Source: Gordonia sp. UBA5067
GTDB taxonomy: Bacteria > Actinomycetota > Actinomycetes > Mycobacteriales > Mycobacteriaceae
NCBI RefSeq assembly: GCF_002414845.1
Contig: NZ_DIAX01000028.1
Span: 32,456-96,455, forward strand
Direction: 5' to 3'
DNA: 64,000 nucleotides
The position numbers were made by a program, and so were the translations under genes. Under the pieces are notes generated by a model. It was not told the DNA's origin and searched no databases. It was given only the letters and a program-made list of their open reading frames with translations. Below, piece after piece: positions 19,717 through 31,500 of the stretch (positions are counted from its first letter, which is position 1; each line of letters starts with the position of its first letter).

Positions 19717-22700
19717 GTGGCAACGCCCGATCGACCCTATCCCGTCGTCGACCTGACCGGCGGCACCCCGCGTGCGCCGAGGTTCCCCGATATCGAACAG
19801 ACGGTACTGGCGTACTGGGATGTCGATGGAACTTTTGCCGCGTCGATCGAAAACAGGTCCACCGCGCCGGAGTTTGTCTTTTATGACGGACCGCCGTTCG
19901 CCAATGGGCTGCCGCACTACGGCCATCTGCTGACCGGCTACGTCAAGGACGTGATCCCGCGGTTCCAGACGATGCGCGGCAAGCGTGTGGAACGCCGGTT
20001 CGGGTGGGACACCCACGGGCTCCCCGCGGAACTCGAAGCAGAGCGGCAACTCGGCATCACCGACAAGGCGCAGATCGAGACGATGGGCGTCGACAAGTTC
20101 AACGAGTACTGCCGCGATTCGGTGCTGCGCTACACCGGCGAGTGGCGGACCTATGTTCAACGACAGGCGCGGTGGGTTGATTTCGACAACGACTACAAGA
20201 CGCTCGACCTCGACTTCATGGAATCGGTCATGTGGGCGTTCAAAGAGCTCTACGACAAGGGTCTGATCTATCAGGGCTACCGGGTGCTGCCGTACAGCTG
20301 GTACGAGCAGACGCCGCTGAGTAACCAGGAGTCCAAGCTCGACGACGCATACCGGATGCGCCAGGACCCGGCGCTGACGGTAACCATGCCGCTGCACGCC
20401 GGCGCAGGTGCCGACGGACCGCACGCAGAGTTGAACGGCGTGAACGCGCTGATCTGGACGACGACTCCGTGGACGTTGCCGTCGAACCTGGCGATCGCCG
20501 TGCACCCCGATACCGAGTACTCACACGTTCGCACCGCTCAGGGTACCGACTACCTCTTGGCTACCGCGCTGGTCGGCTCCTATACGCGCGAGCTGGGGGA
20601 GGTACAGACCATCGGCACCTATCTCGGAAGCGAGTTGGCCGGGCTGGCCTACACCCCGCCGTTCGACTATTTCCGGGGCCACCCGAACGCCCACCGCGTG
20701 CTCCTTGCCGACTACGTCACGACCGACTCGGGCACCGGCGTGGTTCATCTGGCGCCGGCATTCGGCGAAGAGGACATGGACGTCGCCGCGGCCAACGGGA
20801 TCGAGGTGGTACAGCCGCTGGATCCGGGCGGCCGCTTCACCGAACTGGTGCCCGACTACGAGGGGCAGATGATCTTCGATGCCAACCCGGCCATCATCAA
20901 AGATCTCAAGGGCCGGGATCGGGTCCTGCGGCACGAGACGATCGAGCACTCCTATCCGCATTCGTGGCGGTCGGGCCAGCCGCTGATCTACATGGCGGTG
21001 CCCTCGTGGTTCGTCGACGTGACCGCCGTGAAGCCGCGCATGATCGAGCTGAACCAAGAGATCTCCTGGTCGCCGGCGCACCTGCGTGACGGACAGTTCG
21101 GCAAGTGGCTCGAAGGCGCCAAGGATTGGAACATCAGCCGCAATCGGTATTGGGGAGCGCCGATCCCGGTTTGGATCTCCGACGATCCCGCCCACCCGCG
21201 GATCGACGTGTACGGCAGCCTCGACGAACTCGAGCGCGATTTCGGGGTGCGTCCAGACGATCTGCACCGCCCGGGAATCGACGAGCTGGTCCGTCCCAAC
21301 CCGGACGATCCGGCCGGGCGTTCGATGATGCGCCGGGTGCCGGAGGTCCTCGACTGCTGGTTCGAGTCCGGGTCGATGCCGTATGCCCAGGTCCACTACC
21401 CGTTCGAGAATCGCGATTGGTTCGATGGGAATGCCGCGACCGGTGTCCTGCCGCACAATCCGGGCGACTTCATCGTCGAGTACAACGGGCAGACGCGCGG
21501 CTGGTTCTACAATCTGCACGTCCTGGCCACGGCGCTGTTCGACCGTCCCGCGTTCCGCAACGTGTCCTCGCACGGGATCGTGCTGGGTGATGACGGACAG
21601 AAGATGAGCAAGTCGAAGCGCAACTTCCCCGACGTCAACGAGGTCTTCGACCGCGACGGCTCCGACGCGATGCGCTGGTTCCTGATGGCGTCGCCGATTT
21701 TGCGCGGTGGCAACCTCATCGTCACCGAGCAGGGTATCCGCGAGGGAGTCCGGCAGGCACTGCTACCGCTGTGGAACGCCTACAGCTTCCTGCAGCTCTA
21801 CGCCGAGCGGCCCGCCACCTGGCGGACCGATTCCGATCACGTGCTCGACCGCTACATCCTGTCAAAGCTCGCCCTGACCCGCGACGAGATCACCGATGCG
21901 ATGGAGATCTTCGACATCTCCGGTGCGTGCGAGTCGTTTCGCGAGTTCTGCGAGTCGCTCACCAACTGGTATGTGCGTCGTTCGCGTGCGCGGTTCTGGG
22001 CCGGGCAGGATGACGATCCGGCGGCCTTCGACACCCTCTACACGGTGCTGGAGGTGGCCAGCCGACTCGCGGCTCCGCTGCTGCCGCTGGCGACCGAGGC
22101 GATCTGGCGGGGCCTCACCGGGGGGCGGTCGGTGCATCTGACTGACTGGCCGTCAGCGCACGACCTGCCACGCGATCTGGAACTCGTGTCCGCGATGGAC
22201 GAGGTCCGGGCGGTCTGTTCGGTCACCTCCAGGGTGCGCAAGGCCAACAAACTGCGGGTCCGCCTGCCGTTGTCGCAGCTGACGATCGCCTCGTCGACCG
22301 CAATGCGACTGGCGCCCTACACCGATCTGATCGCCGACGAGATGAATGTGAAGTCCGTAGCGCTGCATACTGACCCGTCCGAATTCGGCAGCAGTGAAAT
22401 CGTGGTGAACGCACGGGCGGCGGGTCCGCGGCTGGGTAAAGACGTGCAGCGTGTGATCAAGGCGGTCAAGGCCGGAGACTGGTCGGTAGAGGCCGGCGCC
22501 GACGGAGCCGAGACAGTCGTCGCCGGTGGTGTTGAACTGCGCGCGGGCGAATACACCCGCAAGCTAGTGGCCGCCGCCCCCGATTCGACGGCGGAGTTGC
22601 CCGGGGGAGCCGGGCTGGTGGTGCTCGACACCGCGGTCACGCCCGCACTGGAGGCCGAGGGCTGGGCCAAGGACCGGGTGCGCGAGCTCCAAGAGGCGCG

Positions 22701-22899
22701 CCGTGACCTCGACCTGGATATCATCGACCGGATTGTGGTGCGGCTAGCAGTGCCCGCTGACCGGGCGGCGTGGGCACACGCCCACGCCGGGCTGATCGCC
22801 GACGAGGTGCTCGCCACCGACTTCGCGATCGACGCCGACGGCCTGCCCGGGGCGGTCGAACTCGGCGACGGTGTGAGCGCGGACATCCGCAAGGCCTGA
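19717..22899 (+). CDS. ileS: Isoleucyl-tRNA synthetase IleS
   Basis: Class I aminoacyl-tRNA synthetase that charges tRNA-Ile. HYGH (HIGH motif) lies at residues 67-70 in [12 protein letters not shown], and KMSKS is at 629-633; the editing-domain segments [15 protein letters not shown] and [11 protein letters not shown] are clear. Length is 1060 aa, typical of the long (type 2, eukaryote-like) actinobacterial IleS. GTG 19717 is chosen because GGAGG lies 6 nt upstream and the protein begins [13 protein letters not shown]; the longer frame runs back into the T-box. dinB follows with one base between. Confidence 0.97.
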   Translation: MATPDRPYPVVDLTGGTPRAPRFPDIEQTVLAYWDVDGTFAASIENRSTAPEFVFYDGPPFANGLPHYGHLLTGYVKDVIPRFQTMRGKRVERRFGWDTHGLPAELEAERQLGITDKAQIETMGVDKFNEYCRDSVLRYTGEWRTYVQRQARWVDFDNDYKTLDLDFMESVMWAFKELYDKGLIYQGYRVLPYSWYEQTPLSNQESKLDDAYRMRQDPALTVTMPLHAGAGADGPHAELNGVNALIWTTTPWTLPSNLAIAVHPDTEYSHVRTAQGTDYLLATALVGSYTRELGEVQTIGTYLGSELAGLAYTPPFDYFRGHPNAHRVLLADYVTTDSGTGVVHLAPAFGEEDMDVAAANGIEVVQPLDPGGRFTELVPDYEGQMIFDANPAIIKDLKGRDRVLRHETIEHSYPHSWRSGQPLIYMAVPSWFVDVTAVKPRMIELNQEISWSPAHLRDGQFGKWLEGAKDWNISRNRYWGAPIPVWISDDPAHPRIDVYGSLDELERDFGVRPDDLHRPGIDELVRPNPDDPAGRSMMRRVPEVLDCWFESGSMPYAQVHYPFENRDWFDGNAATGVLPHNPGDFIVEYNGQTRGWFYNLHVLATALFDRPAFRNVSSHGIVLGDDGQKMSKSKRNFPDVNEVFDRDGSDAMRWFLMASPILRGGNLIVTEQGIREGVRQALLPLWNAYSFLQLYAERPATWRTDSDHVLDRYILSKLALTRDEITDAMEIFDISGACESFREFCESLTNWYVRRSRARFWAGQDDDPAAFDTLYTVLEVASRLAAPLLPLATEAIWRGLTGGRSVHLTDWPSAHDLPRDLELVSAMDEVRAVCSVTSRVRKANKLRVRLPLSQLTIASSTAMRLAPYTDLIADEMNVKSVALHTDPSEFGSSEIVVNARAAGPRLGKDVQRVIKAVKAGDWSVEAGADGAETVVAGGVELRAGEYTRKLVAAAPDSTAELPGGAGLVVLDTAVTPALEAEGWAKDRVRELQEARRDLDLDIIDRIVVRLAVPADRAAWAHAHAGLIADEVLATDFAIDADGLPGAVELGDGVSADIRKA

Positions 22900-22900
22900 G

Positions 22901-24283
22901 GTGGCGAAGGACGATCCGCGCCAGATCAGCAATCGGTGGGTGCTGCATCTGGACATGGACGCCTTCTTTGCGTCGGTCGAACAGCTGACCCGCCCAACGC
23001 TGCGCGGGCGGCCGGTGCTCGTCGGGGGCCGCGGCGGCCGGGGCGTCGTCGCCGGGGCCAGCTACGAGGCCCGCGCGTATGGCGCGCGATCGGCGATGCC
23101 GATGCATCAGGCTCGGCGTCTCGTCGGCGCCCCGGCGGTGGTGGTACCGCCGCGCGGCGCGGTGTATCGGGCAGCGAGCGAGCGAGTCTTCGGTGCTGTG
23201 CGCGAGTCCATTCCCGTCATCGAAATGCTGTCCTTCGACGAGGCGTTCGGAGAGCCCGCCGAGCTGGCCGGGGCGGGTTCGGACGACGCGCGGGCCTTTG
23301 CCGAAGCCCTGCGCGAGCGGATCCGCCGGCAGACGGGCCTGACGGCCTCGGTGGGCGCCGGCAGCGGCAAGCAGATCGCCAAGATCGCCTCGGGTGCCGC
23401 CAAGCCAGACGGAGTGCTGGTGATCGAACCCGATCGCGAGTTGACCTACCTCCACGCGTTGCCGGTCCGCAAGCTGTGGGGAATCGGGCCGGTATCGGGA
23501 GATCGGTTGGCGCGCTTGGGGATTGAGACGATCGGCGACTTCGCGGCGCTGGCGCCGACCGAGGCGGCCTCGGTGTTGGGGGCGAAGATCGGGCTGGCCC
23601 TGCACGAGTTGGCCCGCGGGATCGACGAGCGACCGGTGCGCGAGCGCGCCGAGGCCAAGCAGATCAGCTCGGAGTCGACGCTGGCCGTGGACATCGTCGA
23701 CCTGGTCCCGTTGCGCGAGGAGATTTCGCGAGCTGCGGCAGATGCTCATCGTCGCCTCTCGACCGATGGCCGGCTGGCCCGCACGGTGGTGCTGAAACTG
23801 CGCCGCGCCGACATGTCGGTGCTGACCCGGTCGCTCACGCTGGCAGTCGGTGCGGCAGATCTCGTGGATCTCACCGCGGCAGCGCAGCGCCTCGCACTCG
23901 ATCCGCGCGACATCGGGCCGATCCGGCTCGTCGGCGTCGGCTACTCGGGCCTGACCACCGCCGAGCAGTTCACCCTGTTCGACAGCCCGGCCGGCGAGGT
24001 GATCGGGGAGGCTGCGCCCGATGACGACTCACCCGAGCTCACCGCGGCCGGACTCGACAGCGCCTTCGGTGAGTCGCAGGAGTCGGGCTGGGCCACCGGC
24101 TCTGACGTCCGCCACAACGAATACGGTCACGGGTGGGTGCAGGGCACCGGCCATGGAGTGGTGACGGTCCGCTTCGAAACGCGCGCCACCGGGCCGGGAA
24201 TCGCCCGGACATTTACCCTGCCCGAACCCTTCCTCCAGATCGCCGACCCACTCGATTCGCTCGACTGGAACGAACCGGGCTAG
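22901..24283 (+). CDS. dinB: Y-family DNA polymerase IV (DinB/DinX type)
   Basis: Error-prone translesion polymerase. The catalytic motifs are complete: [12 protein letters not shown] with D18 and D20, and SFDEAFGE with D113-E114; the helix-hairpin-helix segment [17 protein letters not shown] and little-finger domain follow. Length is 460 aa. The C-terminal extension beyond the beta-clamp-like QFTLFDS resembles mycobacterial DinX, encoded next to ileS in M. tuberculosis. GTG 22901 follows the ileS stop by one base. Its last four bases overlap the end of convergent ansA. Confidence 0.92.
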   Translation: MAKDDPRQISNRWVLHLDMDAFFASVEQLTRPTLRGRPVLVGGRGGRGVVAGASYEARAYGARSAMPMHQARRLVGAPAVVVPPRGAVYRAASERVFGAVRESIPVIEMLSFDEAFGEPAELAGAGSDDARAFAEALRERIRRQTGLTASVGAGSGKQIAKIASGAAKPDGVLVIEPDRELTYLHALPVRKLWGIGPVSGDRLARLGIETIGDFAALAPTEAASVLGAKIGLALHELARGIDERPVRERAEAKQISSESTLAVDIVDLVPLREEISRAAADAHRRLSTDGRLARTVVLKLRRADMSVLTRSLTLAVGAADLVDLTAAAQRLALDPRDIGPIRLVGVGYSGLTTAEQFTLFDSPAGEVIGEAAPDDDSPELTAAGLDSAFGESQESGWATGSDVRHNEYGHGWVQGTGHGVVTVRFETRATGPGIARTFTLPEPFLQIADPLDSLDWNEPG

Positions 24284-25245
24284 GCGGGACCCGACCGCGC
24301 GAGGAAGTCGGCGATGTCATCGCGGGAGGCGCCAGCGGTCAGCAGGGCGATCACCGCCATGCGGGCCTGCGGGGCACGCAGCCACGCGGAGACGAGGGCG
24401 CCCGCGGCGACGAGATCGACGGCACCGCCGCCGCCGCCGTAGCGGGCGGCCACCTTCCCATAGGGGACGCGGGTGCTCACCACGACCGTGACGCCTTGCT
24501 GCACCGCCAGGGACACCTGTGCGGTGATGTCCGGATGGGTGTTGCCCGAGCCGGTGGCGGAGAGAACGATGCCTGCGGCGTGTTGGGATACGGCCGCCGC
24601 GATCGTGCCGGGACTTACCCCCGGATACAGCGCGAGGGTGTCCACTCGTGCGGTGCGCCCCGCCGGTACCGGTAAATCGGCCAGTGGTCGACCAAGGCCG
24701 GGGTGTACGACATCGTAGGCGCGAAGAGCCTCGGTATCGACTTTGAATAGACCCCGGACGGGCTGCGGGTCGCCGCCCACCACCACCTGGACCCCTCGCC
24801 CGACCGAATCCGGATCGAGGGCGCAGGCAATGGCGGCGACAATGTTGCCCGGGCCGTCGGCGTCGGGCTGATCGCTGGGCAGCTGCGCCCCGGTGAACAC
24901 GACGGGCCGCCGGTCATGGGCGTACAGGTCGACCAGGAAGGCCGTTTCCTCCATCGTGTCGGTGCCGTGTGTCACAACGACCCCGGTGACGCTGGGGTCG
25001 GCCAGGGCACCGATGACCGCCGTCGCGATGATGAACTGGTCGTGCGTTCGTAGGGCGGAGGAGTCCCGGGTCATCAGGTCGATCGTGGCGATATCCGGCT
25101 TCGCGGTGGTTCCGGCCTGGTCAAAGGCTGCCTGTGCGAGGTTCATGAGATCACCGGAGTGCAGGACCGGAACCGCGCCCCCGGCGGTTTGATGGGCGGC
25201 CACGGTGCCGCCGGTGGTGATGAGCGCGATCCGCTTTGACGCCAT
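24280..25245 (-). CDS. ansA: L-asparaginase
   Basis: Hydrolyses L-asparagine to aspartate and ammonia. The first active-site block [10 protein letters not shown] places the catalytic Thr at residue 14, and the second, HGTDTMEET, is at about residues 88-96. Length is 321 aa, normal for the family. The ATG at 25245 is chosen since TTGGT should be within about 15 residues of the start; the long upstream in-frame extension is antisense to the lipoprotein gene. No lipobox or signal peptide is seen, so it should be cytoplasmic. Same order (dinX-ansA-lspA) as in M. tuberculosis. Confidence 0.93.
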   Translation of the reverse strand: MASKRIALITTGGTVAAHQTAGGAVPVLHSGDLMNLAQAAFDQAGTTAKPDIATIDLMTRDSSALRTHDQFIIATAVIGALADPSVTGVVVTHGTDTMEETAFLVDLYAHDRRPVVFTGAQLPSDQPDADGPGNIVAAIACALDPDSVGRGVQVVVGGDPQPVRGLFKVDTEALRAYDVVHPGLGRPLADLPVPAGRTARVDTLALYPGVSPGTIAAAVSQHAAGIVLSATGSGNTHPDITAQVSLAVQQGVTVVVSTRVPYGKVAARYGGGGGAVDLVAAGALVSAWLRAPQARMAVIALLTAGASRDDIADFLARSGPA

Positions 25246-25399
25246 GTGTCCAGCCTGTGGGAACCAACCGCCGTGGTCAAGCGTTGTCGGCATGTTGACT
25301 GCTGCGAATACCAGCTTTGCGGGGTCGCGTGAACTAGCCTCGTTGAGGGCTTTGGCATAGTGGAGTGCGGCGCAATGGCCGTCAGAGAAGGATGGAAAC

Positions 25400-25975
25400 G
25401 TGAAACTACCGAAGGTTTTCGCCGGTGTGATGGTCGCCGGAGTGGCGCTGTCGGTTGCCGCTTGCGGCGGCAACAGTGATGACGGCTTGCCTCCGCTTTC
25501 CCCGGTGAGCACAACAACCCAGGCCTCGGCTGCAGCGTCGAGCGGCGGCAAGTACGACCTGACCGGGGTCACCAACCCCAAAGTCCGCCCGACGGTGAAG
25601 ACGCTCAACAAGATGCTGGACCTCGCCCTGGACCCCAACGTCCCCAACTCCGAGAAGACCAACCTGGTTGAGGGTTCGGAGAAGGATCCCGACGTGTTCA
25701 ACAAGCTCGTCCAGGCCCGTAAGGACAATCCCGACGCGACGTACAAGATCTTCCCGCCGGTCATCCCGGCCGGGCCGAAGCGGGCCACCGTCAAGGTTCA
25801 GGTGAAGATCGGCGAGAACCCGCCGGCCAAGGCCGAAGCGGGCATCGTCTTCGTCGACGGCCGGTGGAAGTTGTCGAGGGACACCGTCTGCCCGTTGCTG
25901 AGCGGCAACAACGTCAAGACCGCGATGTGCCCGGCGCCGGCCGCTTCACATCCGGGGACCACGCCCACCGGATAG
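25400..25975 (+). CDS. Secreted lipoprotein, low-molecular-weight antigen MTB12-like
   Basis: A signal peptide with lipobox LSVAAC puts the lipidated Cys at residue 22. After a Ser/Thr/Ala-rich spacer the folded part (about 50-175) resembles the MTB12 family: TGVTNPKVRPTVKTLNKMLDLALDPNVPNSEKTNLVEG, then KVQVKIGENPPAKAEAGIVFVDGRWKLSRDTVCPLL with two Cys residues. Function of the family is unknown; members are abundant secreted or surface antigens of Mycobacteriales. GTG 25400 has AGAAGGA upstream. TAGCCT at 25335-25340 may be its -10. Confidence 0.78.
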   Translation: MKLPKVFAGVMVAGVALSVAACGGNSDDGLPPLSPVSTTTQASAAASSGGKYDLTGVTNPKVRPTVKTLNKMLDLALDPNVPNSEKTNLVEGSEKDPDVFNKLVQARKDNPDATYKIFPPVIPAGPKRATVKVQVKIGENPPAKAEAGIVFVDGRWKLSRDTVCPLLSGNNVKTAMCPAPAASHPGTTPTG

Positions 25976-26011
25976 GTACCCGGCACTCCGGCGGGCCACC
26001 TCCCGTCAGCG

Positions 26012-26046
26012 ACCCGCTATCGGCTCCACTGGAGTTGATAGCGGGT
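26012..26046 (+). terminator. Hairpin terminator between convergent lipoprotein genes
   Basis: ACCCGCTATC (26012-26021) and GATAGCGGGT (26037-26046) form a perfect 10-bp stem with a 15-nt loop, followed by TTTGCTG rather than a strong T-run. It lies 36 bp after the stop of the MTB12-like gene and overlaps the 3' end of the convergent gene. It may stop transcription from both sides. Confidence 0.6.
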
Positions 26047-26973
26047 TTGCTGCACAAGGGGCCGCGTGGCGTCGTCGCCCACGAGTTCGCGCGCCCCGTG
26101 GACATCGATCGACCCGCCGATGGGCAGTGCGCGCCGAAGATCGAAGCGGGCCGTGCCATGCCCGAGCGCCGTATAGCGGGCGATGCGCAGCGTCTTACCG
26201 GTGCCCGGCACGGTGTACTCCGCCCCGGTGGGCGTCTCGTCGACGGAGATATCGAGGTCGATGAGGTCGCCGGCCCGCCTGCGCAGCGTCGCCGTGACGG
26301 TCTGGTGCAGGGTTGTCGCGCCGAGCAGCGTGCGGGTGATGCGCCAGCTCGCCCCGGTGCCGACGGGCTCGCTGGGCAGCGCGACAATATTCTGTAGCGC
26401 CGTCGCCACGGTGTTCTCCACGATGGCCCGCGCGGTCGTCGGGGCGCCGTCCCGGGGCCAGAGCCGCAGTGAGACCGGCGCACCCGAATCGCCCAGCGTC
26501 AATCCGCCGCGCGAGCCGTTGTCCTTGGCCAGGTCGGCCGACAGTCGGGGGTCGGTGGCCGACAGCGCGTCGAAGCGCAGCGCGACGTCGGTGTCATCGG
26601 TGCAGTTGCGGCGCTCGGTGATTTCGGCGGTGACCGATTGGTCCTCCCGCGAGATCGAGTCATCCCCGCCCGTGTCGGCCAGCCGGGTCAGCACCGTCGT
26701 CGTCGACGTGATGCGTGCCCGGTGTGCAGCCGTTCGGTCCGGTGCGGCGCGCAGTGCCTGATGCGGCGCCGTCCCGCTCGAGATCAACTCGACGGCCGGG
26801 GGGGCCAGCGGAATGGGTCGTGCCGAGGCGTCCGTCGTCGCGGCCGTGGCGCAGGGGCCGTCATCGGCCGCCTTGTCGGCGCCGCCGCAGGCGACGAGTG
26901 CGCCAACGAGCACGCCGGTGAGGGGGAGAAGTGCGGCGCGGCACAGCGCAGCCGTCGCGGACGGGGTCAGCAC
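26017..26973 (-). CDS. Secreted lipoprotein of unknown function
   Basis: 318 aa with a signal peptide and lipobox LVAC (Cys29). The mature part has a repeating beta-rich character with phrases such as [48 protein letters not shown] and [24 protein letters not shown], which suggests a periplasmic beta-rich lipoprotein. I do not recognise a named family. GTG 26973 fits because TACGCT lies 6 nt upstream on this strand (leaderless start). It is divergent from lspA, fitting since LspA matures lipoproteins, but that link is only positional. Confidence 0.75.
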   Translation of the reverse strand: MLTPSATAALCRAALLPLTGVLVGALVACGGADKAADDGPCATAATTDASARPIPLAPPAVELISSGTAPHQALRAAPDRTAAHRARITSTTTVLTRLADTGGDDSISREDQSVTAEITERRNCTDDTDVALRFDALSATDPRLSADLAKDNGSRGGLTLGDSGAPVSLRLWPRDGAPTTARAIVENTVATALQNIVALPSEPVGTGASWRITRTLLGATTLHQTVTATLRRRAGDLIDLDISVDETPTGAEYTVPGTGKTLRIARYTALGHGTARFDLRRALPIGGSIDVHGARELVGDDATRPLVQQTRYQLQWSR

Positions 26974-26979
26974 GGGGCC

Positions 26980-26985
26980 AGCGTA
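26980..26985 (-). promoter_or_regulatory. Leaderless -10 of the unknown lipoprotein gene
   Basis: On the minus strand TACGCT fits TANNNT and ends 6 nt before the GTG start at 26973. It lies back to back with the lspA -10 inside a 48-bp divergent gap. Confidence 0.45.
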
Positions 26986-27008
26986 GCGGCTGCCCGGCCG
27001 GGCACCAG

Positions 27009-27014
27009 TACCCT
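27009..27014 (+). promoter_or_regulatory. Leaderless -10 of lspA
   Basis: TACCCT fits TANNNT and ends 7 nt before GTG 27022. No Shine-Dalgarno sequence is present. This supports the GTG over the ATG at 27046 as lspA start. Confidence 0.45.
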
Positions 27015-27021
27015 GGTCAAC

Positions 27022-27576
27022 GTGCAGAAGCGATATGCGACGACCATGACTGTGCTCGGGGTCGCACTCACGGTGTGGGTCCTTGACGTTCTCACCAAGA
27101 ACTGGGCGGTGGCCGCTCTGGAAGGCCGTGACCCGCTGTATCTGATCGGTGACTGGGCGCGGTTGCTCGTCCTGCGGAATAGTGGAGCGGCATTCTCCAT
27201 GGCCACCGGGTACACGTGGGTGCTCACCCTGATCGCCACCGGCGTGGTGATCGCCATCATTCGATTGTCGTCGCGGCTGCGCTCGGGGTGGTGGACCCTG
27301 GGATTGGGTCTGGTGCTGGGCGGCGCCCTGGGCAATCTCACCGACCGGGTCTTCCGGTCGCCGGGCGCACTGCGCGGCCACGTCGTGGACTTCATCGCCG
27401 TCGGGTGGTGGCCCGTCTTCAACGTCGCCGACTCGGCGGTGGTGTGCGGGGCGGTCCTGCTGGTCGTCCTGACCGTTCTGGGCTTCGACTATGACGGCGG
27501 CCGCAGCGGCTGGGCAGCCCGCCATGAACCCGCGGCCCCATCCGCGGACAGTGCGGCCGGTGACGCGCATGCGTGA
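27022..27576 (+). CDS. lspA: Lipoprotein signal peptidase II LspA
   Basis: Membrane aspartic protease that cleaves the signal peptide of diacylglyceryl-prolipoproteins. Four membrane segments are visible. The catalytic aspartates are D108 (GNLTDRVFR) and D137 (FNVADSAV); VVDFI and [11 protein letters not shown] are also typical. Length is 184 aa from GTG 27022; ATG 27046 is an alternative without the first eight residues. The frame overlaps the start of the pseudouridine synthase gene, the usual lspA-rluD pairing. Confidence 0.93.
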   Translation: MQKRYATTMTVLGVALTVWVLDVLTKNWAVAALEGRDPLYLIGDWARLLVLRNSGAAFSMATGYTWVLTLIATGVVIAIIRLSSRLRSGWWTLGLGLVLGGALGNLTDRVFRSPGALRGHVVDFIAVGWWPVFNVADSAVVCGAVLLVVLTVLGFDYDGGRSGWAARHEPAAPSADSAAGDAHA

Positions 27577-28495
27577 GTCGCGGACCCTGCCGGTGCCCGA
27601 CGGCGTTGCGCAGATGCGGGTCGACGCCGGGGTGGCGCGGATCCTGGGGATTTCGCGGACGGTGGCCGCCGAACTTGCCGCGGCCGGCGACATCACGGTC
27701 GACGGTGCACCGGTTGCCAAGTCCGACAAACTCCCGGTCGGGGCACTACTCGACGTCCTGCTGCCCGAACCGCCGCGGCCACTGCGGGTTGAGCCGACGC
27801 CGGTGGCGGACTTGACCGTCGTCTTTCACGACTCGGACATCATCGTCGTCGACAAGCCGGTCGGGGTCGCCGCACATCCGTCGCAGGGGTGGACCGGTCC
27901 GACGGTGGTGGGAGCACTGGCTGCGGCCGGGTACCGGATCTCCACCTCGGGCGCCCAGGAACGACAGGGCGTCGTGCAGCGCCTCGACGTGGGCACCTCC
28001 GGGCTGATGGTCGTCGCGGCCTCCGAGCAGGCGTACACCCTGCTCAAGCGGGCGTTCAAGAACCGTGAGGTGCAAAAGCGCTACCACGCACTGGTTCAGG
28101 GCCACGTCGATCCGCCCGCGGGTACGATCGACGCGCCGATCGGGCGGCACCCCGGAAGTGACTGGCGTTTCGCGGTGACAGCGAGTGGGAAGCCGTCGAT
28201 CACCCACTACGACACGCTCGAGATGTTCGCCGCCGCCTCCTTGCTCGACGTGGCACTGGAAACCGGGCGCACCCATCAGATCCGGGTACACTTCTCGGCG
28301 CTGCACCACCCGTGCTGTGGTGACCCCACCTACGGGGGTGATCCGGTGCTCGCCGCTCGGCTCGGCTTGGACCGACAGTGGCTGCATGCGCGGGAACTGG
28401 CGTTCGCGCACCCCGCAGACGGGCGCGAGGTCCGTTTCACCAGCGCGTATCCCGATGATTTGCAGCACGCGCTCGACGTCTTGCGGGACGACTGA
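27569..28495 (+). CDS. rluD: RluD-family 23S rRNA pseudouridine synthase
   Basis: Converts uridines of large-subunit rRNA to pseudouridine. An S4-like RNA-binding domain occupies about residues 15-65 ([31 protein letters not shown]), then the catalytic domain with [11 protein letters not shown] and the active-site block [10 protein letters not shown] (D140), then KRYHALVQG and [20 protein letters not shown]. Length is 308 aa from ATG 27569; an in-frame GTG at 27560 is possible. It overlaps lspA by 8 bp. Which uridines it modifies cannot be read from sequence; the M. tuberculosis counterpart is Rv1540. Confidence 0.9.
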   Translation: MRESRTLPVPDGVAQMRVDAGVARILGISRTVAAELAAAGDITVDGAPVAKSDKLPVGALLDVLLPEPPRPLRVEPTPVADLTVVFHDSDIIVVDKPVGVAAHPSQGWTGPTVVGALAAAGYRISTSGAQERQGVVQRLDVGTSGLMVVAASEQAYTLLKRAFKNREVQKRYHALVQGHVDPPAGTIDAPIGRHPGSDWRFAVTASGKPSITHYDTLEMFAAASLLDVALETGRTHQIRVHFSALHHPCCGDPTYGGDPVLAARLGLDRQWLHARELAFAHPADGREVRFTSAYPDDLQHALDVLRDD

Positions 28496-28557
28496 GTCCC
28501 GGGTGCCTCATCCGTCACGACGTGGCGTGGCGCTCGGTTTGTGTCGGACCGGAGTCC

Positions 28558-28563
28558 TAGAGT
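28558..28563 (+). promoter_or_regulatory. Leaderless -10 of dnaE
   Basis: TAGAGT fits TANNNT and ends 7 nt before GTG 28571, in a 75-bp gap after rluD. It supports the choice of GTG as the first codon of a leaderless mRNA. Confidence 0.5.
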
Positions 28564-28570
28564 GGACGCC

Positions 28571-31500
28571 GTGACCGACTCCGGATCTTTCGTCCACCTG
28601 CACAACCACACCGAATACTCGATGCTCGACGGTGCGGCGAAGGTCGGTCCGCTGTTCGCCGAGGCCAAGCGGCTGGGGATGACCGCCATCGGCATGACCG
28701 ACCACGGCAACATGTTCGGGGCCAGCGAGTTCTACAACGTCGCGGTGCGCAACGAGATCAAACCGATCATCGGCATCGAGGCCTATATCGCCCCGGAATC
28801 GCGGTTTTCCACCAAACGCGTGCAGTGGGGGACGCGCGACCAACGGTCCGATGACATCTCCGGCAGCGGTTCCTACACGCACATGACGATGGTCGCATCG
28901 AATGCGACCGGTCTGCGCAACCTGTTCAAACTGTCGTCCCTGGCATCGATCGAGGGACAGCTGGGTAAGTGGGCCCGGATGGACGCCGACCTCATCGCGC
29001 AGCACGCGTCGGGCATCATTGCGACCACCGGCTGTCCGTCGGGCGAGGTGCAGACCCGGCTGCGCCTGGGCCAAGAGCGGGAGGCGCTGGAGGCTGCGGC
29101 CAAGTGGCGCGACATCTTCGGTCCCGACAACTTCTATCTCGAATTGATGGAGCACGGCATCGAGATCGAGAGCCGGGTGCGCGATGGCCTTCTCGAGGTC
29201 GGTCGCAAGCTGGGCATCAAACCGCTGGCGACCAACGACTGCCACTACGTCACCCAGTCCGACGCCGGGGCCCACGAGGCGCTGTTGTGCGTGCAGACCG
29301 GCAAGTCCCTCTCCGATCCGACGCGGTTCAAGTTCGACGGCGACGGTTACTACCTGAAGTCGGCGGCAGAAATGCGCGCCCTGTGGGATGCACAGGTACC
29401 CGGGGCATGCGACTCGACGCTGGAGATCGCTGAACGGGTGGAGTCCTACGCGGAGGTGTTCACCCACCGTGATCGGATGCCGGTGTTCCCGGTACCGGCG
29501 GGCGACAGTGAGGCGACGTTTCTACGCAAGGAGGTGCTGAGCGGCCTCGCGCAGCGCCGGTTCCCCGGTACCGAGGTCCCGCAGGAGTATCTCGAACGCG
29601 CCAACCGTGAACTCGACATCATCATCCAGATGGGCTTCCCGGCCTACTTCCTCGTCGTCGGCGATCTCATCGCCCACGCCCACGAGGTCGGTATCCGCGT
29701 GGGCCCGGGCCGCGGCTCGGCCGCCGGGTCGATCGTTGCGTGGGCGCTGGGGATCACCAACATCGATCCGTTGCCCTACGGGCTGTTGTTCGAGCGGTTC
29801 CTCAACCCCGAGCGCGTGTCCATGCCAGACATCGACATCGACTTCGACGATCGCCGCCGCGGTGAGATGGTGCGGTACGCCACCGAGAAGTGGGGCGAGG
29901 ACAAAGTTGCCCAGGTCATCACCTTCGGCACCATTAAAACCAAAGCGGCACTGAAGGATTCGGCGCGCGTCCAGTTCGGCCAACCGGGGTTCGCGATCGC
30001 CGACCGGATCACCAAGGCGTTGCCGCCGCCGATCATGGCCAAGGACATCTCCGTATCGGGGATCACCGACCCCGACAACGAGCGGTACGGCGAGGCCGCC
30101 GAGGTGCGCGCGCTCATCGAGACCGACCCCGATGTCAAAAAGATTTACGGCACCGCCTTGGGCTTGGAGGGCCTGATCCGTAACGCCGGTGTGCACGCGT
30201 GTGCGGTCATCATGTCCAAGGACCCGCTGACCGACGCGATCCCGGTCTGGAAGCGGGCGCAGGACGGCGCCATCATCACCGGTTGGGACTATCCGTCATG
30301 TGAAGCCATCGGCCTGCTGAAAATGGACTTTCTCGGCCTGCGCAATCTGACGGTCATCAACGACGCCCTGGAGAACATCACGCTCAACCGGGGCATCGAA
30401 CTCGACATGGACAAGCTGCCACTCGACGATCCGGCGACCTTCGATCTGCTGTCGCGCGGGCAGACACTCGGCGTGTTCCAGCTCGACGGCGGCCCGATGC
30501 GCGACTTGCTGCGCCGACTGCGCCCAACCGTGTTCGAGGACATCATCGCGGTCGGTGCGCTGTACCGGCCCGGTCCGATGGGCATGAACGCCCACAACGA
30601 CTACGCAGACCGAAAGAACAACCGACAAGACGTCAAACCGATCCATCCTGAACTCGAGGAACCGTTGCGCGAGATCCTCGCGGAGACATTCGGCTTGATC
30701 GTCTACCAGGAACAGATCATGCAGATCGCGCAGAAGGTGGCGGGGTACTCGATGGGCCAGGCCGACAACCTGCGCCGCGCGATGGGCAAGAAGAAGAAGG
30801 AAGTGCTCGACGAGGCGTACGACGGCTTCGCCGAGGGAATGTCGGGCAACGGCTTTTCCAAAGCGGCGATCAAGGCACTGTGGGACACCGTCCTCCCGTT
30901 CGCGGGCTACGCCTTCAACAAGTCGCACGCCGCGGCGTACGGACTCGTCTCGTACTGGACGGCCTATCTGAAGGCGAACTATCCAGCCGAATACATGGCC
31001 GGGCTGCTGACCTCGGTGGGTGACGACAAAGACAAGTCGGCCATCTACCTCGCCGACTGCCGCAAAATGGGGATCACCGTCCTGCCGCCCGACGTCAACG
31101 AGTCGCAGCCGAACTTCGCCGCAGTCGGCACCGATATCCGTTTCGGGTTGGCGGCGATTCGCAACGTGGGCGCGGGCGTCGTCGACTCGGTCATCGCCTC
31201 GCGCGCCAACAAGGGGAGGTTCGCCAGCTTCTCGGACTACCTGGCGAAGATCGACGTGGGCGCGTGCAACAAGAAGGTCACCGAGTCGCTGGTCAAAGCT
31301 GGCGCGTTTGATTCGCTCGACCATCCGCGCAAGGGCTTGTTCCTGGTCCACGCCGATGCGGTCGACTCGGTGCTGGGAACCAAGAAGGCCGAGGCGATGG
31401 GGCAGTTCGACCTGTTCGGCGATATGGGCGGCGGCGAGTCGGCCGCCGAGGTGTTCGCGGTCAAGGTGCCCGAGGAGGAGTGGGAGACCAAGCACAAGCT

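Noticed and set aside
25246..25794. N-terminal extension of ansA upstream of ATG 25245
   Set aside because: It would put ~180 unrelated residues before the TTGGT active-site block and is antisense to the lipoprotein gene.
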